DNA of 53,000 nt, taken from assembly GCF_014837105.1 (NCBI RefSeq), contig NZ_JACSPO010000001.1:25540-78539 (forward strand), read 5' to 3'. Below are positions 1 to 6,756 of the stretch, one piece after another; the first letter of the stretch is position 1; every line of letters begins with the position of its first letter. This DNA is from Oceanitalea stevensii (GTDB lineage: Bacteria > Actinomycetota > Actinomycetes > Actinomycetales > Actinomycetaceae). The notes under the pieces are model-generated. The model worked only from the letters and a program-made list of their open reading frames with translations. It was not told where the DNA came from and made no database searches. The position numbers were made by a program, and so were the translations under genes.

Positions 1-26
1 GCCGCGGGCCCGAGGACGGACCCCTG

Positions 27-248
27 TCACTCGGCCCGGTGGAGGCGTGGCCCGAGCGCGATGCTGCGCGGGTACCGGTCACCGGTCGACGCGTCGGCGC
101 CGGTCTCGGTCACCACCCCGCACGTGGCCGGGGCCGCAGCCTCGGGAGGGCCGTTTGCCGGGCCGGGCGGGCCGGACACGACCCCGCCGCCCAGCAGCAG
201 ACCGACGGACACCGCTGTGACCATGTGGTGGCGCTTCATGCTGATCAT
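27..248 (-). CDS. Small putative secreted peptide
   Basis: A 73-residue reading frame. The start is supported by an AGGAG Shine-Dalgarno about five bases upstream of the ATG. The N-terminus MISMKRHHM is followed by a hydrophobic stretch (VTAVSVGLLLGGGVV) and a Pro/Ala-rich segment, which looks like a Sec signal peptide. The remaining 45 or so residues have no motif I recognise. It is transcribed away from the LuxR-type gene. A 7-bp inverted repeat at 273-295 lies just upstream and could be a leader hairpin. The function is unknown, and the frame could be a chance ORF in GC-rich DNA; the RBS and signal-like start are the only support. Confidence 0.42.
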   Translation of the reverse strand: MISMKRHHMVTAVSVGLLLGGGVVSGPPGPANGPPEAAAPATCGVVTETGADASTGDRYPRSIALGPRLHRAE

Positions 249-381
249 GTCGACTCCTCAAGGTGAGCCGTGCGCCTGCGAAGGCAGTGCAGGCGTCGCG
301 GTCGACGCCTCAACTGTCCGGCGGACGGGAACCTGGCGGAATACGACGTTGCGCGTATGTCGCAGCCCCTCCGCCCGGGAG

Positions 382-387
382 TAGCGT
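382..387 (+). promoter_or_regulatory. Putative -10 element (TAGCGT) of the LuxR-family gene
   Basis: TAGCGT matches the actinobacterial TAnnnT -10 pattern and lies 30 bases before the ATG of the LuxR gene. The same hexamer precedes the genes at 33806 and 47661. No convincing -35 is visible. Confidence 0.35.
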
Positions 388-417
388 GAAGGGAGATCTC
401 GGCCCGAGGAGGCCACG

Positions 418-1221
418 ATGGTCAACGGCTCCATCACCACCAGCGACATCGCCGCGCTGCGGGACATCCTCGACCTCGCCCGGCCGCGCCCGGACCTGTC
501 ACCCGTCGACGCGACGTTCCAGGTGCTCCGCCTGCTGGAGCCCCTCCTGGGCTGCGACGGCGTGTCGTTCCAGGCGATGGACTCCCTGACGCTGGCCCTG
601 TGGCACCAGCAGGACGTGGTGGACGGCGAGGGGGCCCAGTACGGGCCCGAGGAGATCGAGGCGTCCGAGGACGATCCGACGGCGGAGCTCTGGGAGCGCT
701 CCTGGTGGAGCGGCACCTGCAGCCTCATCGAGCGCACCGGCGCCGCGGTGGTCACCTCCGACCGCAGCTGGTACACCGAGCGGGAGCTGGCCGAGGACCC
801 GCTGAACCGCGAGCTCCTGCACCTTGTGGACGAGCTGATCGTCGGCCACCCCGTCGGGCCGTTCCGGTCCTTGCGGATCATCGCCCCCAGGACCTCGGGC
901 AGACCGTTCGCGGAGCGCGAGCTCGTCCTCATGCGGCTGCTGCACCCGCACCTGCAGCCGCTGCTCGTGGCCGCAGCGAGCGAACGAGCGGTCGCCGCCC
1001 CGGTCCTCACCCCGCGGCAGCTGGAGATCCTGCGGCTGGTGAGGTTCGGCATGCCGAACCGGCTCGTCGCACGCGCGCTGGGGATCTCCGAGGGGACGGT
1101 GCGCAAGCACCTGGAGAACGCCTACGAGCGTCTGGGGGTGCACAACCGAGCGGAGGCGGTGGCGATCGCCCTCGACCAGGACGACGTCATCGCCCGGAAC
1201 GTCGGGTTGGCGACCACCTGA
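418..1221 (+). CDS. LuxR-family transcriptional regulator
   Basis: 267 residues. The C-terminus (about 197-260) is a LuxR/NarL-type helix-turn-helix: LTPRQLEILRLV, then NRLVARALGISEGTVRKH and LENAYERLGVHNRAEAV, which contains the usual recognition-helix TVRKH. The N-terminal 190 residues are a mixed alpha/beta sensor-like region without a receiver-domain aspartate pattern; it could be GAF-like, but I cannot assign it. The start ATG has a strong GAGGAGG six bases upstream. It stands alone with no cognate kinase beside it, so it is probably an orphan regulator. Its ligand and targets cannot be read from the sequence. Confidence 0.85.
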   Translation: MVNGSITTSDIAALRDILDLARPRPDLSPVDATFQVLRLLEPLLGCDGVSFQAMDSLTLALWHQQDVVDGEGAQYGPEEIEASEDDPTAELWERSWWSGTCSLIERTGAAVVTSDRSWYTERELAEDPLNRELLHLVDELIVGHPVGPFRSLRIIAPRTSGRPFAERELVLMRLLHPHLQPLLVAAASERAVAAPVLTPRQLEILRLVRFGMPNRLVARALGISEGTVRKHLENAYERLGVHNRAEAVAIALDQDDVIARNVGLATT

Positions 1222-1270
1222 GTCCGCCCACCCGGCGGACGGCAGGGGCCCGCCCGACGGCGCGGCGCCG

Positions 1271-2086
1271 TCAGTCGGCGAGCTCGCGGTCCCGGTCGAC
1301 GACGGCACGCACCCCGCGCACGACGGCGGGGGTGAAGCCGGCCTCCTCCATCGCGACGATCCCGGCAATCGTCGTCCCGCCGGGGGAGCACACCATGTCG
1401 ACGAGGTCGGCCGGGCTCACGCCGTCGTCGGCCCGCTCGAGGACCATCCGGGCGCTGCCGAGCACGGCCTGCGCGGCGATCCGGGTGGCGAGGGCCTTGG
1501 GCATCCCGTCGCGGACGGCGCCGCGGGCGAGGGCGTCGATGAAGGTGAAGACGAAGGCGGGGGAGGAGCCGGCGATCGCCGTGTACGTGGCGAAGTCCTT
1601 CTCCGCGAGGACGACCGTCCCGCCGACGGCCGCGAAGATCTCCTCGACGCGCGCGACGTCGTCCTCGCCGGCGGCCGCGTTGCCGCACAGGGCCGCCATC
1701 CCGGCGCCGATCATCGCGTTGACGTTGGGCATGACGCGCACGACGGGCACGTCGCCCCCGGGCAGCAGCGCGTCGAGGGCGGCGAGCGTGATCCCCGCGG
1801 CGATCGACACGAGGACCGGGCGACGCTCGACGACGGCGGACGCGAGGTCGCCCAGGACGGCGGGCAGCACCTGCGGCTTGACGGCGAGGACGACGACGTC
1901 GCTGTCGCGGACGACCGCCTCCGCGGAGTCCGCCACGGTGGCCCCGACGTCGTCGGCGAGGCGCTGGGCCGCGGGTCCGTTGACGTCGTAGAGGAGCACG
2001 TCCCCGCCCGGGACGACGCCCGCCGCGGTCATGCCGCGCACGATGGCGCCGGCCATGGTGCCTGCCCCGATGAACCCGATCGTCAT
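1271..2086 (-). CDS. proC: Pyrroline-5-carboxylate reductase
   Basis: 271 residues, the normal ProC length. It catalyses the last step of proline synthesis, reduction of 1-pyrroline-5-carboxylate to proline with NAD(P)H, in the cytosol. The N-terminal Rossmann motif GFIGAGTMAGAIVRGM is clear. The C-terminal dimerisation/substrate domain carries GSSPAFVFTFIDALARGAV and SPGGTTIAGIVAMEEAGF, typical of the family. The ATG at 2086 is preferred over the upstream in-frame start because GGGAGG lies four bases before it. It is transcribed divergently from the SDR gene. Confidence 0.95.
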   Translation of the reverse strand: MTIGFIGAGTMAGAIVRGMTAAGVVPGGDVLLYDVNGPAAQRLADDVGATVADSAEAVVRDSDVVVLAVKPQVLPAVLGDLASAVVERRPVLVSIAAGITLAALDALLPGGDVPVVRVMPNVNAMIGAGMAALCGNAAAGEDDVARVEEIFAAVGGTVVLAEKDFATYTAIAGSSPAFVFTFIDALARGAVRDGMPKALATRIAAQAVLGSARMVLERADDGVSPADLVDMVCSPGGTTIAGIVAMEEAGFTPAVVRGVRAVVDRDRELAD

Positions 2087-2151
2087 GCTGCCTCCCGCTG
2101 CCGTCTGCGAACGCGCCCCAGTATCCACGGCGTGCTGCCCGCGCGGCCAGG

Positions 2152-2157
2152 CACCAT
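2152..2157 (+). promoter_or_regulatory. Putative leaderless -10 element of the SDR gene
   Basis: CACCAT lies exactly six bases before the ATG of the SDR gene, which has no Shine-Dalgarno. The same geometry recurs before at least five other genes in this window, so a leaderless transcript is likely. Confidence 0.35.
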
Positions 2158-2163
2158 GGGGGC

Positions 2164-2928
2164 ATGGACTCCACGTCGCCCACCCCTGTCCGCCGCGCCC
2201 TCGTCACCGGCGCCTCGAGCGGGATCGGCGCCGCGACCGTGCGGCGCCTGCGCGCCGAGGGCTGGGACGTCGTCGCGACGGCCCGCCGCGCCGACCGGCT
2301 GGCCGCGCTCGCCGAGGAGACCGGTGCCGTCGCCGTCGCCGCCGACCTCACGAACGAGGACGACGTCGCCGCCCTCGTCGCGTCGGTGCGGTCAGGTGGG
2401 CCGCTCCACGCCCTCGTCAACAACGCCGGTGGCGCTCGCGGCGCGGACCAGGTCGAGACGGGCAGCGTGGAGGACTGGCGGGCGATGTACGAGATGAACG
2501 TCCTGTCGACGCTGCGGCTCACGCAGGCGCTGCTGCCTGACCTGCGCGAGTCGGGCGCCGGCGACGTGCTCGTCGTGTCCTCGACGGCGGCGCTCGACAC
2601 CTACCCCGGCGGTGGCGGCTACGTGGCCGCCAAGCACGCGGAGCGGGTCATCGCGACGACGCTGCGCCTCGAGCTCGTCGGTCAGCCGGTGCGCGTCATC
2701 GAGATCGCCCCGGGCATGGTGCGCACCGAGGAGTTCTCGCTCAACCGGCTGGGTGACGAGGCGGCGGCGGCACGGGTCTACGAGGGCGTCGCCGAGCCCC
2801 TCGTCGCCGAGGACGTCGCCGACGCGATCGCGTGGACGCTCAGCCGCCCCCACCACGTCAACGTCGACCTCATGGTCCTGCGGCCCCGGGCCCAGGCGTC
2901 GAACACCGTGGTGGCTCGCGACCGGTAG
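2164..2928 (+). CDS. Short-chain dehydrogenase/reductase
   Basis: 254 residues, a classical SDR of the YdfG/serine-3-dehydrogenase type by overall pattern. The cofactor motif TGASSGIGAATVRRL is at about residues 15-29, and ARRADR after beta-2 suggests NADP(H). NNAG is followed by the catalytic Ser near 140 (VVSSTAAL) and Tyr153-x3-Lys157 (YVAAK). The substrate is probably a beta-hydroxy acid or small alcohol; this is inferred from family resemblance only. There is no Shine-Dalgarno. A CACCAT hexamer six bases before the ATG suggests leaderless expression. Confidence 0.87.
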   Translation: MDSTSPTPVRRALVTGASSGIGAATVRRLRAEGWDVVATARRADRLAALAEETGAVAVAADLTNEDDVAALVASVRSGGPLHALVNNAGGARGADQVETGSVEDWRAMYEMNVLSTLRLTQALLPDLRESGAGDVLVVSSTAALDTYPGGGGYVAAKHAERVIATTLRLELVGQPVRVIEIAPGMVRTEEFSLNRLGDEAAAARVYEGVAEPLVAEDVADAIAWTLSRPHHVNVDLMVLRPRAQASNTVVARDR

Positions 2929-2944
2929 CGGCCGGTCCGCCGGG

Positions 2945-3379
2945 TCAGGCCGCCGTCGGACCCGCCTCGCGTGCGAAGCGGTCGGCCCACAGCTTCCACT
3001 GCCACAGCGTGAGCGCCATGAACATCCCGGTGCCGGCGATCGCGCCGGTCCCGCTGCGCCGGTAGCTGGCCACCATCGCGCCGCCGAGCGAGCCGCTGGC
3101 CATGCCTGTCAGGGCCAGGAGCAACGGCTCCGACCGGGGGTCCCGAGTCCAGGACTTCTCACCGAGGATGGGCCGTGTCGCGAACGAGTACGTGGTGTGA
3201 GCCGGCGGCGTCATCACCGGGTTGACCGCCATCCACGCGCCGACGGGGAGGTACAACCACCAGCGCCGCGTCCACAGCGGGACCAGCAGGAGCGGGGTGC
3301 TCAGGAGCCTCGACCAGGCGCTGACCGGATGAGCGTGCCGCTGGAACACCTGGGCGTAGACGCCATCCTCGGGAGACAT
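2945..3379 (-). CDS. Small membrane protein, DUF6653-like
   Basis: 144 residues. The RHAHPVSAWSRL...VNPVMTPP pattern recalls the DUF6653 family, from memory and not searched. Hydrophobic segments lie around residues 25-55 (LLSTPLLLVPLWTRRWW and YLPVGAWMAVNPV) and 85-130 (PLLLALTGMASGSLGG and GTGMFMALTLWQW), so two to four membrane helices are likely. It faces the SDR gene tail to tail. No function is known. Confidence 0.65.
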   Translation of the reverse strand: MSPEDGVYAQVFQRHAHPVSAWSRLLSTPLLLVPLWTRRWWLYLPVGAWMAVNPVMTPPAHTTYSFATRPILGEKSWTRDPRSEPLLLALTGMASGSLGGAMVASYRRSGTGAIAGTGMFMALTLWQWKLWADRFAREAGPTAA

Positions 3380-3551
3380 GGGTCCAGCCTGTCACCTGCG
3401 TCACGACGGTGGTCACCCAGCGCACGACTCTCCCGCGCGCAGCTCGACCCTGCGGTGCATCCTCGGGCTCGAGCCGTCCGGTTGCGCCCGTCCGGCGATG
3501 ACGCCATCCCTCCGGGCTCCTCGCGGGCGGATGGTGACCGCCCACCGGCCC
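3380..3551. other. Intergenic stretch with no recognised element
   Basis: 172 bp between two minus-strand genes. I see no gene, clear promoter or strong hairpin in it. Confidence 0.5.
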
Positions 3552-4214
3552 CTACGCCGTCGCCGCGGGATCGTGGACGAGGCCGCGCTGGATCCGCCGG
3601 GAGCCGCGCCACAGGGCGACGGCCGGGACCGCGCACACGACGGCGAGCACGGCGCAGGCGACACCCAGTGTGGCGTCGAGGGCGACGTCTGCCGCGTCTC
3701 CGCCCGTACGCGAGAGGCTGAAGCCCACGGCGCTCGCGGCCAGCACGGCGGCCAGGCCGCTGAGGCTGCACAGGACCACGCGCGGGAAGAGCTCGGGCCG
3801 CAGCGCGGAGAGCAGGCCGTGAGCGCGGTGCGCGAGGCCCGGCTGCCGGGCCGGGGCACTCGTCATCCACGCCTCCGCGGCGCGGGACAGGCGGGCGCCC
3901 GCGCGGAGCAGGTCCCGGGCGCGGGCAGCGGCGAGGGCTCCTCCGGCGAGGGCGGCGAGCACGGCGACACCACCGGCGGCAGCGACCGCCGCGGTGCCGG
4001 TGCCGACGACGAGGTCGAGCACGGCGACGCAGCCGACGACGGCGAGCACGAGTGCCGCGACGACGCCGAGCCACAGGCCCAGGCCGGTGAGGACGCGAGG
4101 GGCACCCGTGTACTCGCGGACGAGGGCGTGGACGGCCGGCCGGCGCCCGCCCGTGGTCTCGCCACGCTCGGCGGCGACGACGTAGGGCTCGACGGCCGCC
4201 GGCAGGTACCTCAC
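3552..4214 (-). CDS. Four-helix membrane protein, last gene of the WXG-like operon
   Basis: 220 residues from a GTG that overlaps the preceding stop (GTGA), which implies translational coupling. Predicted membrane helices lie at about 41-70, 73-96, 145-166 and 180-202, with a basic cytosolic-looking loop at 97-142. The N-terminal 40 residues are polar. I recognise no family. As the fourth gene of an operon that starts with WXG100-like and WXG/LXG-like proteins, it may be a membrane partner or immunity protein for the secreted product. That role rests only on gene order. Confidence 0.7.
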   Translation of the reverse strand: MRYLPAAVEPYVVAAERGETTGGRRPAVHALVREYTGAPRVLTGLGLWLGVVAALVLAVVGCVAVLDLVVGTGTAAVAAAGGVAVLAALAGGALAAARARDLLRAGARLSRAAEAWMTSAPARQPGLAHRAHGLLSALRPELFPRVVLCSLSGLAAVLAASAVGFSLSRTGGDAADVALDATLGVACAVLAVVCAVPAVALWRGSRRIQRGLVHDPAATA

Positions 4215-4912
4215 GACCCCGTCGGTCCGTCGACCGGCAGCACCCCGCTGGCCTTGGCGACCCCCTCCGGCGCCTCGGTGCCGACGTGCACCCCGGCCGC
4301 GATCGCGCTGACGACGTGCGCGAGCAGCGGACGGTGCCCGGTGTCGGGGGAGCTGCCGGTGACGAGGACGAGGTCGTGCGGACGCCCCGGCAGGGCGACG
4401 GCGACGACGCAGCTGCCGAGCCGCTCGACCGGCGGCTTCCCAGGAGTCCGGGCCGGTGCCGCCGTGGATCCGTGCGTCCGGCCCAGCCGGGTGTCCGGGG
4501 TGAGCGTGAGGAACGCCTGGACCGCGGTACGCCCGTCGACCAGCGTGATGTCCTCGACGCGCTCGACGGTGCCCGCCGTCCCGACGGCGCGCTCGACGAG
4601 CGCGACGGGGTTGACCTCCCCGCTCGGCACGTGCTCGACCGTCGTCGAGAAGGTCCACACGGCGGGCGTGTCGTCGACCTCGGTGACGACGACGCCCGCG
4701 GAGGTGACGCCGGAGCCGGCGACCGCCGCCCGGGCCTCGCGCAGACCGACGTAGAGGTGGTCGGTCGGACCGTCGCCGAGGTGCTCACGGGCCGGCTCGA
4801 TCATGTCGCGCCAGTGCGCCTCGGCGCGGGCGTCGGTGTCGAAGGCGGCGACCTCCACCCAGCCGGGCGGGGTGGGGACCCAGAACTGCTGCTGGGCAGC
4901 GGTCGCGGTCAT
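4211..4912 (-). CDS. Uncharacterised soluble protein of the WXG-like operon
   Basis: 233 residues. The ATG overlaps the upstream stop as TGATG, so it is probably translated by ribosomes finishing the preceding gene. It has no signal peptide or membrane segment. It begins with a FWVPTPPGW motif and ends with a hydrophobic block (LLAHVVSAIAAGVHVG) and a Pro/Gly-rich tail. The layout resembles small accessory or chaperone-like proteins near type VII substrates, but I cannot match it to EspG or any named family. A chaperone or antitoxin-like role is a guess from context. Confidence 0.65.
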   Translation of the reverse strand: MTATAAQQQFWVPTPPGWVEVAAFDTDARAEAHWRDMIEPAREHLGDGPTDHLYVGLREARAAVAGSGVTSAGVVVTEVDDTPAVWTFSTTVEHVPSGEVNPVALVERAVGTAGTVERVEDITLVDGRTAVQAFLTLTPDTRLGRTHGSTAAPARTPGKPPVERLGSCVVAVALPGRPHDLVLVTGSSPDTGHRPLLAHVVSAIAAGVHVGTEAPEGVAKASGVLPVDGPTGS

Positions 4913-6075
4913 CAGTCGTTCCGATCGGCGATGTCGCGCTGCTGCTCGGAGGTGACGAAGCCGTGGCCGCCGAAGAGGTTGCCGAAGCGCTCGACGGTCC
5001 GGCCCACCGGGTTGCCGACGTCGTTGAGGTTCTCCTGCGTGTCGAAGACGTTCTTGCTCTCCTCGTACGTGCGGCCCGTGACGTAGCCCCACGTCGCCAT
5101 CGGTCCCACGGGGTTGAAGGAGAGAGCCGCCGTCGCCGTGGCACCGGCGCCGCCCGTTCCCCGGGAGATGCCGGCGACCGCCGGGACGAGCCCGGACATC
5201 CCGCCCGAGCTCGCCGCCAGCGACCCGAGGCCCTGGACGATCTTGCCGAGGCCCGCGCCCGCGAGCAGCCCGAGCGCGCCGGTGAGCATCTCGGTCGCGT
5301 CCTCACGGCCGCCGGCGAACTGGAGGAAGTCGACGGCCACGGCGGCGCCGCCGAGGATGAGGCCGGCCATGCCGAGCCAGCCGACGGGTCCGGAGACGAT
5401 GAGGGCGACGATCGCGGCGACGGCGACGACGACGGCGAGGATGTCGATGATGTCCTCGAGCACCGGCAGGACGTAGTCCTGGAACCAGTCCTCGATGTCG
5501 CCGAGCGTGCTCGTGATCTTGTCCCACAGGCTCGAGTCGGGCGCGTCGTCGGCGGCGCACGACAGGCAGGACGCGACGTACTCCGCCTCGCCCGCGTACG
5601 TCTCCGCGAGCCCCTGGGCCTCGAGACGGATCTGCTCGAGCTCGCCGGTAGCCGCGGTGAGCTGGTTGGCCGGCCCGTCGGTGTCGACGTCCGGGTCCTC
5701 GCTCTGTTGGGCGGCGGTGAGGTCGTCGGCGGCGTTGGAGACGTTGGTGATCGCGGTCGCCGCACGGGTCTCGAGGTCCTCGGCCTGCTGCTGGAAGGTG
5801 ACCAGCGAGGACGCCCACGTCTCCAGGGCGGCGGCCGCCGCCTCGAAGCTGTCGGCGGCCGTGACGACCCGGGGCGTCAGCTCGCCGGACATCGTCTCGT
5901 GGAAGGCGGTGGCGGTCTCGCCCTGCCAGTTCTGCTGGCCGGTGCCGCCGAGGACGTCCGCGGCCTCGCGGATGTTGGCGGCGGTCGTGCGCACCTGCTC
6001 GGCGACCGACTCGGCGGAGAGGACGCTGCCCGGCGTGGGGTCGAAACCGAGCGCGGGGAAGGACCGGGCGACCAT
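4912..6075 (-). CDS. WXG/LXG-like type VII secretion substrate candidate
   Basis: 387 residues. Residues 15-110 form a helical WXG100-like module with the turn W50-Q-G52. A further helical segment follows (110-175) with Cys170 and Cys173 (CLSC), then two hydrophobic segments at about 205-228 and 231-252. Next comes a Gly/Ala-rich region (262-318) and a polar C-terminus of about 65 residues. This architecture (helical targeting domain, then a hydrophobic pore-like middle) fits a secreted effector or membrane-active toxin of the type VII class. No catalytic toxin domain is evident. It is coupled to both neighbours by TGATG overlaps. No ESX ATPase is present in the window. Confidence 0.7.
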   Translation of the reverse strand: MVARSFPALGFDPTPGSVLSAESVAEQVRTTAANIREAADVLGGTGQQNWQGETATAFHETMSGELTPRVVTAADSFEAAAAALETWASSLVTFQQQAEDLETRAATAITNVSNAADDLTAAQQSEDPDVDTDGPANQLTAATGELEQIRLEAQGLAETYAGEAEYVASCLSCAADDAPDSSLWDKITSTLGDIEDWFQDYVLPVLEDIIDILAVVVAVAAIVALIVSGPVGWLGMAGLILGGAAVAVDFLQFAGGREDATEMLTGALGLLAGAGLGKIVQGLGSLAASSGGMSGLVPAVAGISRGTGGAGATATAALSFNPVGPMATWGYVTGRTYEESKNVFDTQENLNDVGNPVGRTVERFGNLFGGHGFVTSEQQRDIADRND

Positions 6076-6368
6076 CAGGCCTCACCGCTCTCGAGGGCGG
6101 CCTTGAGGGCGGCGTCGAGCTCGGCGAAGCCCTGCGCGATGGCCCCGAGCCCCTCGGCGCCGCTGCCCGAGACCTCGGCCAGCTCGCCGATGCCGTGGTT
6201 CCACTCCTCGCCGAAGCTGCTGAGCTGCTGCCGCAGGGCGTCGTGCCCGGTCACGTCCCCGGGGACGGCGGACATCGCCCCGGCCGCGCCGGACAGGGTC
6301 TCGCGGATGTTCTCCAGCGTCGTCCTCGTGGCTGCCAGGGCGTCGCCGTCGATGAACAGGTCGACCAC
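6075..6368 (-). CDS. WXG100/EspC-like small helical protein
   Basis: 97 residues from GTG at 6368, the usual size for WXG100 or EspC-type (type VII secretion target) proteins. I chose this start because AGAGAGG lies seven bases before it; an in-frame start 13 codons upstream has no such signal. Two amphipathic helices flank the turn W56-N-H-G59, a variant of WxG. The stop overlaps the next ATG (TGATG). It is probably the small export partner of the larger WXG-like protein. The variant turn makes the EspC-type call as likely as WXG100. Confidence 0.68.
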   Translation of the reverse strand: MVDLFIDGDALAATRTTLENIRETLSGAAGAMSAVPGDVTGHDALRQQLSSFGEEWNHGIGELAEVSGSGAEGLGAIAQGFAELDAALKAALESGEA

Positions 6369-6455
6369 GTGTGCGCCTCTCTCTCGCCGCTGACGTGCCC
6401 GGTGCACGCCTGCCGGGGACCATCATGACGAGCGCCGCTCGCGATGGACAGCGGT

Positions 6456-6483
6456 GGGCATAGGGAGAACTCCCCATGTGCCC
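6456..6483. promoter_or_regulatory. Imperfect palindrome between the WXG-like operon and ileS
   Basis: GGGAG-AA-CTCCC at the centre is flanked by GGGCA on the left and TGCCC on the right. It lies about 90 bp upstream of the WXG-like operon on the other strand and just upstream of the ileS leader promoter. It could be an operator for the divergent operon. No partner regulator is adjacent. Confidence 0.3.
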
Positions 6484-6513
6484 CCGGTCGCCGTGCGCCC
6501 TGCCGCGAGCGGC

Positions 6514-6519
6514 TACACT
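6514..6519 (+). promoter_or_regulatory. Putative -10 element (TACACT) of the ileS T-box transcript
   Basis: TACACT fits TAnnnT and would start the transcript at about 6526, just before the T-box stem I. No recognisable -35 lies 16-18 bases upstream. Confidence 0.4.
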
Positions 6520-6524
6520 TCCGG

Positions 6525-6750
6525 GCACAGGCATCGACCCGGCCATCACCGGTGAGCCGCCGGAAGAACGGGGCGCGAGCCCCCAGTAGAACCGGCCGGC
6601 AGCGGACCGTCACATCCGCGCGAGAGTGGCTCCGGGCCACGGCTCCGGCCGCGGACCCGGCGGCAAGCGAGGTGGTACCGCGGCAGCGGACCCGCCCAGG
6701 GTGGGTTCGTCGTCGTCCTCGCAGCGACGCGAACGACGACGAGGAGCACC
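6525..6750 (+). promoter_or_regulatory. T-box riboswitch controlling ileS (translational type)
   Basis: The leader contains the T-box sequence AGGTGGTACCGCGG at 6670-6683. TGGT in it can pair with an ACCA tRNA 3' end, as expected for tRNA-Ile with discriminator A. Stem I carries the specifier ATC at 6545-6547 (an isoleucine codon) in CCATCACC, followed by GGTGAGCCGCCGGAAGAACGG. Downstream, TCGTCGTCGT (6707-6716 region) can pair with ACGACGACGA next to the ileS Shine-Dalgarno GAGGAG, and TCCTCG can pair with CGAGGA itself. This sequestrator, with no terminator T-run, points to control of translation rather than transcription, as known for actinobacterial ileS leaders. Confidence 0.93.
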
Positions 6751-6756
6751 ACCACC

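Noticed and set aside
61..384. Plus-strand 107-codon frame opposite the small secreted peptide
   Set aside because: It has no RBS and a Pro/Ser/Arg-rich composition typical of shadow frames. The minus-strand frame has a better RBS and a signal-like N-terminus.
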